DNA of 64,000 bases from NCBI RefSeq assembly GCF_005795905.1, contig NZ_VAWE01000001.1, forward strand, positions 3,134,501 to 3,198,500. Direction: 5' to 3'. Positions 8,423-19,791 of the stretch are shown here, piece after piece. This stretch comes from Streptomyces marianii (lineage in GTDB: Bacteria; Actinomycetota; Actinomycetes; Streptomycetales; Streptomycetaceae). A program made the translations under genes and the position numbers. The notes below the pieces were generated by a model that was given only the letters and a program-made list of their open reading frames with translations, did not search any database and had not been told where the DNA came from. Position 1 is the first letter of the stretch; each line of letters starts with the position of its first letter.

Positions 8423-9253
8423 TCACTCGCCGGGCCACTCCGGCTTCCGCTTCTCGTTGAAGGCCGCGACACCCTCGGCGCGGTCGCCGGAGAACGCCAC
8501 CGAACGCCATGCCGCGTCCTCGACGTCGAGCCCCGCCCGCAGGTCGAGCCCGTGGCCGAGCCGCAGCGCCCGCTTCGCGGCCCGCAGACCGACCGGGGAG
8601 TTGGCTGCCATGCGGACCGCCAGGGCGAGGGCGGCGGGGCGGGCGTCGTCGGCGAGCTCGTCGACCAGGCCCAACTCCCGGGCCTCGGCGGCCTCCACGC
8701 GCCGCGCCGTGAACACCAGCTCGGCCGCCCGCGCCGCGCCGACGCGCCGCGGCAGCAGCTGCGTACCGCCGCCGCCGGGGATCACACCGACGGACACCTC
8801 GGGCAGGCCGACGACGGCCGTCGCGTCGGCCACGATCACATCGCAGGAGAGTGCCAGCTCGAACCCGCCGCCCAGTGCGAAGCCGTGCACCGCCGCGATC
8901 GTGGGCATCGGCAGTTCCAGCACCCCGGCGTACGCGGCGCGGGCGGTCGGGCGCTGCCGGACCAACTCGGCGTCCGTGAAGGAGTTGCGCTCCTTGAGGT
9001 CGGCACCGACGCAGAAGGCCCGGTCGTTCGACGAGGTCACGACGGCCACCCGGACGGACCGGTCCGCCGCGAGCGCGTCACAGGCCGCGGCGATGGAACC
9101 GGCCATCCCAGTGGAGACCGCGTTCATGGCTTTGGGCCGGTCGAGCACCAGCTCTGCGACGTGCCCGCCCTCGTGGCGGCGTACGGCGACGAACTCCCCG
9201 AAGCGCTGCTCGGACACGCTTTCGGACCCGACCTCGGAGCTGATCTCGGACAT
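8423..9253 (-). CDS. Enoyl-CoA hydratase/isomerase family protein
   Basis: A 276-aa crotonase-fold enzyme that should hydrate 2-enoyl-CoA in beta-oxidation or a related acyl-CoA pathway. The family elements are in order: LDRPKAMNAV near residue 43, the oxyanion-hole segments AFCVGADLKER and HGFALGGGFELALSCD, and VGVIPGGGGTQLLPR. A Glu in LPEVSVG lies at the site of the second catalytic Glu; whether both catalytic acids are present needs alignment. A short, acidic, poorly conserved N-terminus (about 17 residues) precedes the fold. The start is ATG 9253. It lies 30 bp upstream of the diguanylate cyclase gene and 45 bp downstream of the adenylate cyclase gene, so the three are probably co-transcribed. 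Confidence 0.9.
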   Translation of the reverse strand: MSEISSEVGSESVSEQRFGEFVAVRRHEGGHVAELVLDRPKAMNAVSTGMAGSIAAACDALAADRSVRVAVVTSSNDRAFCVGADLKERNSFTDAELVRQRPTARAAYAGVLELPMPTIAAVHGFALGGGFELALSCDVIVADATAVVGLPEVSVGVIPGGGGTQLLPRRVGAARAAELVFTARRVEAAEARELGLVDELADDARPAALALAVRMAANSPVGLRAAKRALRLGHGLDLRAGLDVEDAAWRSVAFSGDRAEGVAAFNEKRKPEWPGE

Positions 9254-9297
9254 AGTCGACGACCTCCCGGTTAACGATGGTTCACCGGGAGGTGATC

Positions 9298-10542
9298 CTA
9301 GGCCGGGCGCCGCGTCAACAGCCAGGGCTCCACCACGCCGAGCCCGCGCACCGGCCGCTGCCACATGGGCTGCAGTGCGAAGCGGTACGACGGGGGCTCC
9401 TCGCCCTCCTTCTCGGCGGCGGCCGCCGCCTCCGCGGCCTCCGCCTCCGACGTGGGCGCGTCGCCGGTGCGGGCCAGCTCCTCCGCGAACGCCCCGTCCA
9501 CCAGGACGGCGTCCTTCGGCGCTATCGAGGTCAGCCGGCTCGCCAGGTTCACCGTCGTACCGAACACATCGCCCATCCGGGTCGTGACCGTCCCGAAGGA
9601 GATGCCGACCCGCAGGGCCGGCATGGTCTCGTCGTGCGACAGCGTCTCGATCAGCCGCATCGCGATCTCCGCGGCCGTCCCCGCGTCGTCCCCGGCGAAG
9701 AGCACCTCGTCCCCGAGGGTCTTGATCAGCCGACCGCCGTGCGCGGCGACCAGGTCGGCACAGGTCGTCTCGAAGGCCTCGACCAGCTCGCCCAGCTCCT
9801 CCTCCTCCAGGCGCCGGGTGAGCCGGGTGAAGCCGACGAGGTCTGCGAAGCCGACCGCGAGCCGCCGGTCGACCATCTCCTCGTCGTCCGCGGCCTGCAC
9901 GACCCGGCCGGTGGCGGCGGCCAGCTGTCGGCGCCACACATAGACGAGGAACTCCTCCAGCTCCGGCAGCAGCAGTTCGACCAGGGGATAGGTGACCTCG
10001 GTGCGGGTCATCCCCGGCTCGGGCGGTTCGGTGAGGCCCTCGAGGAAGGAGTCGATCTGCCACTCCGCGAGCCGGGCCGTGGTCTGGCCGGTGGACCGCG
10101 CCACCTGGACCGCCATCGGCTCGCTCAGCAGCCCTGCCTCGACCAGGCCGGCCAGTCGGCGCAGCGCGAGCACATCGGCCTCGGTCAGGGCCTTGGCCTG
10201 GCCGATGTCCGCGAATCCCATGGCCCGCCAGAAGCGCGACGCCAGGTCCATGGAGACCCCGGCGGTCCTTGCGGCCTGAAAGGGGGTGTAGCGGCGGTCC
10301 GCGCCGAGGATCAGCTGTTCCAGCCGGATGGCCAGCGGGTCCTTGGTCGGCTCGGCCGTGTGGTCCACCTCGTGGTGCGGCGTCGGGTGGACGTCCGACG
10401 TCTGCCTCCGGCCGGAGCCGCCCCCGGAGGAGTCCGCCCCGGCGGACGCGCCCCCGCCGGAAGGCTCCATCCCTGGCCCGCTTCCGCCCGGGGAGTCCCC
10501 ACCGGAAGCGTCCGCGCCGGAGGCGCTGTCGTCGACGGTCAC
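9298..10542 (-). CDS. cya: Class III adenylate cyclase, Rv1264-like
   Basis: A 414-aa cyclase making cAMP from ATP. The first 65 residues are Ser/Gly/Asp-rich and disordered. A helical N-terminal domain (about 70-210) resembles the autoinhibitory pH-sensing domain of mycobacterial Rv1264. The catalytic domain (about 215-375) shows the metal Asp residues in FADLVGFT and LGDEVLF, the adenine-selecting Lys in IKTLGD with Asp in GDVFG, and the transition-state Asn/Arg pair in TVNLASRL. All key residues are intact. The start is GTG 10542 with AGGAGG a few nt upstream. No membrane segment is present. It is the probable source of cAMP, which in Streptomyces affects germination and antibiotic production. 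Confidence 0.93.
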   Translation of the reverse strand: MTVDDSASGADASGGDSPGGSGPGMEPSGGGASAGADSSGGGSGRRQTSDVHPTPHHEVDHTAEPTKDPLAIRLEQLILGADRRYTPFQAARTAGVSMDLASRFWRAMGFADIGQAKALTEADVLALRRLAGLVEAGLLSEPMAVQVARSTGQTTARLAEWQIDSFLEGLTEPPEPGMTRTEVTYPLVELLLPELEEFLVYVWRRQLAAATGRVVQAADDEEMVDRRLAVGFADLVGFTRLTRRLEEEELGELVEAFETTCADLVAAHGGRLIKTLGDEVLFAGDDAGTAAEIAMRLIETLSHDETMPALRVGISFGTVTTRMGDVFGTTVNLASRLTSIAPKDAVLVDGAFAEELARTGDAPTSEAEAAEAAAAAEKEGEEPPSYRFALQPMWQRPVRGLGVVEPWLLTRRPA

Positions 10543-10725
10543 CGGCCGCCTCCTGCCCGATCCCTGCGCACTGCCCTGCCGATCTGTCGTGCGTGCCGGT
10601 CCGCGTACGGCCGCGGGAAGCCCGGCGCGGCCTCAACGATACGGCAGGTGTGCCCTAGCTCACGTCCCGGTGGCGCGGCCCGTCCGGGGTGTCCGGCCGA
10701 TCACGCCGGACGGCCGCACCCCCGG

Positions 10726-11616
10726 TCACCGGCCGTTCGGCCGCAGGTGGACGATGTCGCCGGCCCCGATGGGGTGGTCCTTGCCGTCGGGGGTGGTCAC
10801 CACGAGCCGTCCGTCGCCGTCGATCGCGACCGCCTCGCCGATCAGGCTGCGGTCGCCGGGGAGCTCGGCGCGGACCGTGAGCCCCAGGGTCGAGCAGCCG
10901 GCCGCGTACGTCTCCTGCAGCCGCGAGGCGTGGGCGTCGCCGTTCGCCGCGCGCCAGATGCCGTACCAGTCCTCCAGCGAGCGCAGCAGCGCCCGAAGCA
11001 GGGGGTCGCGGTCGGTGGAGACGGCGTTCGCGAGGGCCAGGGAGCCCGCCCGCGGCACGGGGAGCTCGTCCGCGCGCAAGGTGACGTTGATCCCGATGCC
11101 GATGACGACGCCGTCGCCGCCCACGCGCTCGGCGAGGATGCCGCCGGCCTTCCGCTCCTCCCCGGCCACCTTCACCATCAGGTCGTTCGGCCACTTCAGC
11201 GCGAAGTCGGCCCCGGCCGCCCTGGCCAGGCCCGTCGCCGCGGCGACACCGGTCAGCAGCGGCAGCCACCCCCAGCGGTCCACGGGCACGTCGGGCTTCA
11301 GCAGTACGGAGAGGAAGAGTCCGGAGCGTGGGGGCGCGGTCCAGCTGCGGTCGAGACGGCCGCGGCCGGACGTCTGCTCCTCGGCGACGAGCACGGCCCC
11401 CTCGCCGAGCTCCGCGGCCCGGGCCGCGAGGTCGGAGTTGGTGGAGCCGGTCGCCTCGACGACGTCGAGCGAGGTCCACAGCCCGCCGGGGCGGATCAGT
11501 GCGCGGCGCAGGGCGGCGGCGTTGAGCGGTGGGCGGTCGAGATCGGACCAGCGGCCGCCTGCGGGGCCGCCGGTGAACTCGTCGGACGGACTGCCGGAGG
11601 TGTCGTGAGGCGTCAT
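10726..11616 (-). CDS. birA: Biotin-[acyl-CoA carboxylase] ligase
   Basis: A 296-aa enzyme that activates biotin as biotinyl-AMP and attaches it to the carboxyl carrier Lys. The biotin-binding loop TSGRGRLDRSW, the LKWPNDLMV segment with its catalytic Lys, GGILAE and GIGINV are all present, with a small C-terminal SH3-like domain (about 245-296). It lacks an N-terminal winged helix, so it is a ligase only and not a repressor. The start is ATG 11616 (MTPHDTSG). It is divergent from pccB across 198 bp. Its obvious substrate, the biotin carrier domain of AccA2, is encoded 5 kb away in the same window. Confidence 0.93.
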   Translation of the reverse strand: MTPHDTSGSPSDEFTGGPAGGRWSDLDRPPLNAAALRRALIRPGGLWTSLDVVEATGSTNSDLAARAAELGEGAVLVAEEQTSGRGRLDRSWTAPPRSGLFLSVLLKPDVPVDRWGWLPLLTGVAAATGLARAAGADFALKWPNDLMVKVAGEERKAGGILAERVGGDGVVIGIGINVTLRADELPVPRAGSLALANAVSTDRDPLLRALLRSLEDWYGIWRAANGDAHASRLQETYAAGCSTLGLTVRAELPGDRSLIGEAVAIDGDGRLVVTTPDGKDHPIGAGDIVHLRPNGR

Positions 11617-11814
11617 GCCGCACAGCTTGGCCCCATCCGTCCCCGTGACGCGAACCGCGGAGGCGGACCGTGTCGGGCCCTGCGCGCAAGCGCTACGGGG
11701 TGTGGCCAACGCCGCACTGCCGAACGGTATCCGCGCCGATACGCTACGAGTCAGTAGCCAGACCTCTCCTTACGTAGCCAACACCCCCGTGACCAGGCAG
11801 GGAGCCGCATCCCG

Positions 11815-13416
<1,602 letters not shown>

Positions 13417-13442
13417 ATCCCCGAGGACCGCGAGGAGCAGTG

Positions 13443-13649
13443 ATGATCAGGGTCGTACGGGGAAACCCGACCCCGGAGGAACTGGCCGCCGCCCTGGCGG
13501 TGGTCCAGGCACGCGCCGCCGCGACGGCCTCCGCGGTGTCCGGCGCGCCGCTGCCGCCCGAGGAGTGGTCGGACCCCGCCCGAATCGCCCGGGCCCGGGC
13601 GCTGCGAGTGGGACCGCGGGCGTGGACGCGGACGTACTGGCCGGGCTGA
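13443..13649 (+). CDS. accE: Acyl-CoA carboxylase epsilon subunit
   Basis: A 68-aa actinobacterial epsilon subunit that stabilises and stimulates the AccA-PccB complex. The family features are visible: the start IRVVRGNPTPEELAAL-like helix and the C-terminal W-rich end (RAWTRTYWPG). I start it at ATG 13443, 5 nt after AGGAG (13433-13437); a GTG at 13440 overlaps the ribosome-binding site too closely. The position right after pccB confirms the assignment. A perfect terminator hairpin follows. Confidence 0.9.
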   Translation: MIRVVRGNPTPEELAAALAVVQARAAATASAVSGAPLPPEEWSDPARIARARALRVGPRAWTRTYWPG

Positions 13650-13707
13650 GCCACCGAGCGGGGGTTCACGACGGCTCCGCCGATCCGTGACCGGTCCCCT
13701 GCCACCG

Positions 13708-13737
13708 GGGCGCCTGAGTATCCGTACTCAGGCGCCC
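13708..13737 (+). terminator. Intrinsic terminator of pccB-accE
   Basis: A perfect 13-bp stem, GGGCGCCTGAGTA with TACTCAGGCGCCC, and a TCCG loop, followed by TTCG. Confidence 0.85.
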
Positions 13738-13765
13738 TTCGCGTCCCGCCGCCACCATCGGAACC

Positions 13766-13894
13766 ATGCTGTGGTCCGACCCGGAGAACGAACCTCCGCA
13801 GGAGATGCGCGACATGCAGGCGATGCTGCGCCGCGCCGGCATCCTGCTCGCGCTTGCCATGATCGTCGCGATGTTCGTCGTCGGACTGCGCTGA
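13766..13894 (+). CDS. Small single-pass membrane protein
   Basis: A 42-aa protein (MLWSDPENEPP start). It has an acidic, Pro-rich cytosolic head, a short amphipathic segment (EMRDMQAMLRRAG) and a C-terminal membrane helix (ILLALAMIVAMFVVGLR). To my recollection a protein with the same opening is conserved at this place in other Streptomyces, between the carboxylase genes and maf; this was not checked. Function unknown. Confidence 0.65.
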   Translation: MLWSDPENEPPQEMRDMQAMLRRAGILLALAMIVAMFVVGLR

Positions 13895-13955
13895 CGGACG
13901 GGTCCGGGTGCGGGTAGGGGACGGGCAAGGGGACACCGGCTCCATTGAAGGGACG

Positions 13956-14215
13956 GGTGCTGCTGCCACCGGTCCGCCACGGGCCGGCACGGGGGCATGC
14001 GCTCCGGACACCGGTACGCGACAAGCCGACACGGGGACATGCGCTCCTGCCACCGGTCCGCGACGGGCCGGCACGGGGGCATGCGCTCCGGACACCGGTA
14101 CGCGACGGGCCGACACGGGGACACGCGCTCCGGACACCGGTACGCGACAAGCCGACACGGGGACATGCGCTCCGGACACCGGTCCGCGACAAGCCGGCAC
14201 GGGCCGGGGACGGTC
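13956..14215. repeat. 42-bp minisatellite before maf
   Basis: About six tandem units of 42 bp with phase-marking CC at 13984, 14026, 14068, 14110, 14152 and 14194. Units alternate between GCCGGCACGGGGGCATGCGC-type and GCCGACACGGGGACATGCGC-type starts, so a higher-order 84-bp dimer is also visible. It is intergenic between the 42-aa protein and maf (13895-14331). A plus frame reads as a 14-residue Thr-Gly-rich repeat, but no start site or continuation supports translation. The rest of this gap holds only the maf promoter. Confidence 0.85.
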
Positions 14216-14331
14216 CTCTCCACCGACCGGGACGTCGGTGCCGTGCACACCGCCGGTCCCGGCGCCCCCACCGGGGGCGGGCTGCCGCATCGGCCTCCTG
14301 GCCGTCACCCGGGCCGCCTACGATGGCCCGC

Positions 14332-14937
14332 ATGACCGTTCAGCGCCGCCGCGTCGTCCTCGCCTCCGCCTCACCCGCCCGCCTCCGACTGCTCCGGGAC
14401 GCCGGGCTCGCCCCGGAGGTCGTCGTCAGCGGTGTCGACGAGGACGCGCTGACCGCGCCCGGGCCGGGCGCGCTCGCGCTCGCCCTCGCCGAGGCCAAGG
14501 CGGACGCGGTCGCCGCCCGCCCCGAGGCCGCCGGCGCCCTCGTCATCGGCTGCGACTCCGTGCTCGAACTCGACGGCGAGGCCCTCGGCAAGCCGGCCGA
14601 CGAGGAAGAGGCCACCGCCCGGTGGAAGTCCATGCGCGGCCGTGCGGGCGTCCTGCAGACCGGTCACTGCGTCATCGACAGCGCCACCGGCCGCCGCGCC
14701 TCCGCGACCGCCTCCACCACGGTCCGCTTCGGCGAACCGACCGACGCCGAGATCGCCGCGTACGTCGCGAGCGGCGAACCGCTGCACGTGGCGGGCGCGT
14801 TCACGCTGGACGGCCGATCCGCCCCGTTCGTCGACTCGATCGAGGGCAGCCACGGCAACGTGATCGGACTGTCGCTGCCGCTGCTGCGCGGTCTGCTGGC
14901 GGACCTGGGGATCGGCATCACGGACCTCTGGACCTGA
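14332..14937 (+). CDS. maf: Maf-family nucleotide pyrophosphatase
   Basis: A 201-aa house-cleaning enzyme that hydrolyses non-canonical or modified NTPs to NMP and PPi and is linked to septum arrest. It has the family start [15 protein letters not shown], the catalytic Asp context [18 protein letters not shown], and the C-terminal [16 protein letters not shown]. The start is ATG 14332: TACGAT (14319-14324) lies exactly 7 nt upstream, which suggests a leaderless transcript, while the in-frame ATG 14323 overlaps that hexamer. In this Streptomyces order it lies between the two acyl-CoA carboxylase subunit loci. Confidence 0.92.
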   Translation: MTVQRRRVVLASASPARLRLLRDAGLAPEVVVSGVDEDALTAPGPGALALALAEAKADAVAARPEAAGALVIGCDSVLELDGEALGKPADEEEATARWKSMRGRAGVLQTGHCVIDSATGRRASATASTTVRFGEPTDAEIAAYVASGEPLHVAGAFTLDGRSAPFVDSIEGSHGNVIGLSLPLLRGLLADLGIGITDLWT

Positions 14938-15046
14938 CGCGGAGGGGCGGGCAGATCTGCGGGCGCGGGACGGACCGCGCGCTCCGGGGCGCGCACGGAC
15001 GCGGCCGGGCGCCGACCGCACCGGGCCGGGCCCGCTCCCGAAAGCC

Positions 15047-15547
15047 TCAGGCCGTGGCCGGCCCGTCGCCGACGACGGGCCCCTTGTCCATGGAGACCGA
15101 CGGGCCCGTGCCGCCGGGCGCGGCCCCTCCCCCGCTCCCCTCGGGCTCCGTTCCGCCGTACTGCAGCAGGGCGAGCACGATCAGGCCCAGCACCACCATC
15201 AGGAACGCGAACGCGTGCCAGCCGACCAGCCCCACGGTCAGCGCGCCCAGCACGCCGTGCACCACCGCACAGCTGACCAGGAGCACCCGGCTCCAGCGGC
15301 CGGGGCCGCGGTCGCGGAGGGCGGCGACCAGGAAGAGCGTGCCGCAGACGGCGAGGAAGAACCCGAAGACCCCTCCCATCACCCAGGTGCCGGCGGCCAT
15401 GACATCGGGATCGAGGCCGTCCACGGACATGCTCTGGCCGTTCACGAAGGTGGCCATGATGCCGTTGATCACCACGATGCCGACGGCTTCCAGATAGAGC
15501 ACGATGGCGGCCACCACGGCCACCGTTCTGCGTACCACGGCGCCCAC
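15047..15547 (-). CDS. Four-helix membrane protein of unknown function
   Basis: A 166-aa protein with four predicted membrane helices (about residues 8-32, 50-75, 85-107, 110-128), loops rich in small residues, and a Gly/Pro/Asp-rich soluble tail of about 35 residues. No catalytic motif is seen. It converges with maf across about 110 bp. Conserved proteins of this shape are common in Streptomyces core regions; I do not recognise a function. Confidence 0.8.
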   Translation of the reverse strand: MGAVVRRTVAVVAAIVLYLEAVGIVVINGIMATFVNGQSMSVDGLDPDVMAAGTWVMGGVFGFFLAVCGTLFLVAALRDRGPGRWSRVLLVSCAVVHGVLGALTVGLVGWHAFAFLMVVLGLIVLALLQYGGTEPEGSGGGAAPGGTGPSVSMDKGPVVGDGPATA

Positions 15548-16004
15548 CCCTTAGCTTCCCGGTCTCTGTTACCAGCAGTACGAACGACACGGCGAACGCT
15601 ACTAACGGGTAAACCCGCGGACAAGGGCCCGGGCACGGGCAAAGAATCATTCGGCCATTCGTAGGGACTCCACAAAGAAACGCGCGTCGCCGCTGGCCGC
15701 CGAGGCAGAGACCTTGACCACACCTGACGGCTACTCTGCACAGGAGAAAACAGACGTACCGTGGTGCCACAAGGGCATTCACAGCACGGCCACACCCCGG
15801 ATCACCCTCCGTGTGGGGAAGCTCACGACCGGGAACGGGTCGAAAGGCCGTGTCGGTAGTCCCTAAACTCAGCGTGTTTCAGCGAAGTCTTCGGCGCGGT
15901 GACAGGCCGAGTGCTCCGGCCGGCACGCCCGGACCGGGGCCCGGCCCGCGGCGTGGCCGCGAACCGGGGCGTCGCCCCGGGACAACAGCAAGGAGGGAGC
16001 CATC
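15548..16004. other. Divergent promoter region upstream of accA2
   Basis: A 457-bp gene-free stretch between the divergent membrane protein and accA2. It is more A/T-rich than its surroundings between 15580 and 15780. A TAAACT (15864-15869) is the best -10 candidate for accA2, giving a leader of roughly 130 nt before an AAGGAGGGA ribosome-binding site. No hairpin or riboswitch-like structure is apparent. Confidence 0.45.
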
Positions 16005-17768
<1,764 letters not shown>

Positions 17769-17786
17769 CACCGGCCGTCCGGCCGT

Positions 17787-17832
17787 ACGTGGGCGGGGCC
17801 CGCCGGGAGCATCCGGCGGGCCCCGCCCACGT
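17787..17832 (+). terminator. Intrinsic terminator of accA2
   Basis: A perfect 20-bp G+C-rich stem (17787-17806 with 17813-17832) and a 6-nt loop, 19 bp after the stop. Confidence 0.9.
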
Positions 17833-17889
17833 TCCGCCTGAGGACCGGGCGGGCTTCGCAACCCCCGCACCGATGGCATGCTGGGTGCC

Positions 17890-18483
17890 ATGACGACGAG
17901 TACGGCGGCCGGCGCCACAGCGGGCGCGGTACGGCCGATGCGGGCCGACGCGCGCCGCAACTACGAGCGGTTGCTCGTCGAGGCGCGCAAGGCGTTCGCC
18001 GAGCACGGCACGGACGCCTCCCTCGAGGACATCGCCAAGCGGGCGGGCGTGGGTATCGGCACGCTGTACCGCCATTTCCCGAACCGTCACGCACTGATGA
18101 ACGCGGTCTTCCAGGACGCGCTGACATCTCTGCTCAGCCGGTCCGGGGAACTGGCCTCGGCGGACCAGCCGTGCGCCGCCCTGGTGGAATGGCTGCGCGC
18201 CATCATCACTCATGCGGGTGAATACCGCGGGGTGGCCCGGGCACTCATGTCCGCCTCGCACGACGCCAGTTCCGCCCTCTCCCAGTGCAGCGTCCCCCTG
18301 CGCGACGCAGGCACCCGACTCCTGTCCCGCGCCCAGGCGGCCGGCGCGGTCCGCTCCGACGTCTCCATCACCGACCTGCTTCAGCTCACCAACGCGATCG
18401 CCCTGGCGGCCGAGCAGGCCCCGTCCGACCCCGAACTCGCGGACCGGTTGCTGATGCTGACGTTGCGCGGCCTGAAGGCGTAG
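17890..18483 (+). CDS. TetR-family transcriptional regulator
   Basis: A 197-aa regulator. The N-terminal DNA-binding domain has the usual order: RRNYERLLVEARKAFAEHG, ASLEDIAKRAGVGIGTLYRHFPNR (recognition helix) and ALMNAVF. The C-terminal helical domain would bind a small ligand. The start is taken at ATG 17890; an in-frame ATG 17878 adds four residues. It lies after the accA2 terminator and is not followed by an obvious target operon, so it probably regulates itself and distant genes. Ligand unknown. Confidence 0.9.
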   Translation: MTTSTAAGATAGAVRPMRADARRNYERLLVEARKAFAEHGTDASLEDIAKRAGVGIGTLYRHFPNRHALMNAVFQDALTSLLSRSGELASADQPCAALVEWLRAIITHAGEYRGVARALMSASHDASSALSQCSVPLRDAGTRLLSRAQAAGAVRSDVSITDLLQLTNAIALAAEQAPSDPELADRLLMLTLRGLKA

Positions 18484-18722
18484 CCCATCTCCCCCTCGTC
18501 GTGAGGGGGTTCACGGTCCGCCACGGGCGGGGCTCCGCTCCCCGCGCGGCTTTGGCAGAACGCGTCCTGCCGGACGGGGCCCGGCCGGTGGGGTCGCCCC
18601 GAGGGGCCGCGGCAGCTGCGGCAGCCCGCGCCCTCGACACGCCCGGTGCCGGCGCGGTCGCGGCCACCGCCCCGCCCCCGCTACCTCGCACCCGGTCCCG
18701 ACGGCGCGGTGGTCCGGCGCCC

Positions 18723-19646
18723 TCAGCGGCGGCGGAGGTCCGCCACGCGCCGCTCCGGGGGCTCGGCGGCGAGGGCCGCGGCCGGACGGAGCGGGGTGGT
18801 CGGGGGGGTCGTACGGCGCTGGCCCGGGAGGGGGACATCACGGCGCTGCTGGGTCGTGTCGGCCGCCGTGCCCGCCACGGCGACCTGCACCCCCTGGTCC
18901 GCGAGCGCCTGCAGCTCCGTGGCCGCCCGGTCGTCGTGCTGCGGCGGCTCGTCCGTCACCAGGCGGGTGATCACGTCCGTCGGCACGGTCTGGAACATCG
19001 TGTCCGTGCCCAGCTTGGTGTGGTCGGCCAGCACGACGACCTCCGAGGCAGCCTGCACCAGCGCCCGGTCCACACTCGCCGACAGCATGTTGGACGTGGA
19101 CAGACCGCGCTCGGCCGTCAGGCCGCTGCCGGACAGGAAGGCACGGGAGACCCTCAGCCCCTGGAGGGACTGCTCCGCCCCGCTGCCGACCAGCGCGTAG
19201 TTCGAGCCACGCAGCGTGCCGCCGGTCATGACGACCTCGACGCGGTTGGCGTGCGCCAACGCCTGCGCGACCAGAAGGGAGTTGGTGACCACGGTGAGCC
19301 CCGGGATCCGCGCGAGCCGGCGGGCCAGCTCCTGCGTGGTCGTACCGGCGCCGACCACGACGGCCTCGCCCTCTTCGGCCAGGCCGGCGGCGAGATCGGC
19401 GATGGCCGTCTTCTCCGCGGTCGCGAGATGGGATTTCTGCGGGAAGCCGGATTCTCGCGTGAATCCGCCCGGCAACACCGCACCGCCGTGCCGGCGGTCG
19501 AGCAGTCCTTCTGCCTCCAAGGCCCGCACGTCCCGCCGTACGGTCACTTCGGAGGTCTGGACGACGCGGGCGAGCTCACGGAGCGAAACCGCCCCGTTGG
19601 CGCGCACCATTTCGAGGATCAATTGACGACGTTCTGCAGCGAACAC
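18723..19646 (-). CDS. DeoR-family sugar-phosphate-responsive regulator
   Basis: A 307-aa regulator. The N-terminal HTH (about 1-57) reads ERRQLILEMV...ELARVVQTSEVTVRRDVRALEAEGLL, followed by RRHGGAVL, the DeoR hallmark. The C-terminal sensor (about 75-230) has the DeoRC effector-binding pattern (VVGAGTTTQELARRL, VVTNSLLVA, VMTGGTLR, FLSGSGL), normally a phosphorylated sugar site. The last 70 residues are low-complexity. The start is GTG 19646: TACTGT lies 7 nt ahead with no Shine-Dalgarno, so it is probably leaderless. Its place within a deoxyribose/nucleoside salvage region makes it a candidate for the CTACGCGCGTAG regulon, but its own promoter lacks that palindrome. Confidence 0.9.
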   Translation of the reverse strand: MFAAERRQLILEMVRANGAVSLRELARVVQTSEVTVRRDVRALEAEGLLDRRHGGAVLPGGFTRESGFPQKSHLATAEKTAIADLAAGLAEEGEAVVVGAGTTTQELARRLARIPGLTVVTNSLLVAQALAHANRVEVVMTGGTLRGSNYALVGSGAEQSLQGLRVSRAFLSGSGLTAERGLSTSNMLSASVDRALVQAASEVVVLADHTKLGTDTMFQTVPTDVITRLVTDEPPQHDDRAATELQALADQGVQVAVAGTAADTTQQRRDVPLPGQRRTTPPTTPLRPAAALAAEPPERRVADLRRR

Positions 19647-19791
19647 GAAACTGACAGTAACCCCAGCGGTCGATGCTTTTCAGCACTTTGCGCCGAATAC
19701 GGGAAGTTGCCCAAACAGGGGTACCGGAAGTGGTATGGGGCCGCTGCACTATCGTCCCGGCTTGCCGGGGTTGATCCCCGCGGCTCCCGCG

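Noticed and set aside
6821..9274. A plus-strand open frame of 817 codons through the minisatellite
   Set aside because: It has Ser-Thr-Ala repeats and then lies antisense to the GGDEF and hydratase genes; no start site or domain.
13908..14330. A 14-residue-repeat protein encoded by the 42-bp minisatellite
   Set aside because: There is no ribosome-binding site, and the frame only continues antiphase into maf.
15714..15737. TTGACC...TACTCT as the accA2 promoter
   Set aside because: The spacing is only 12 nt, too short for a sigma-70-type promoter.
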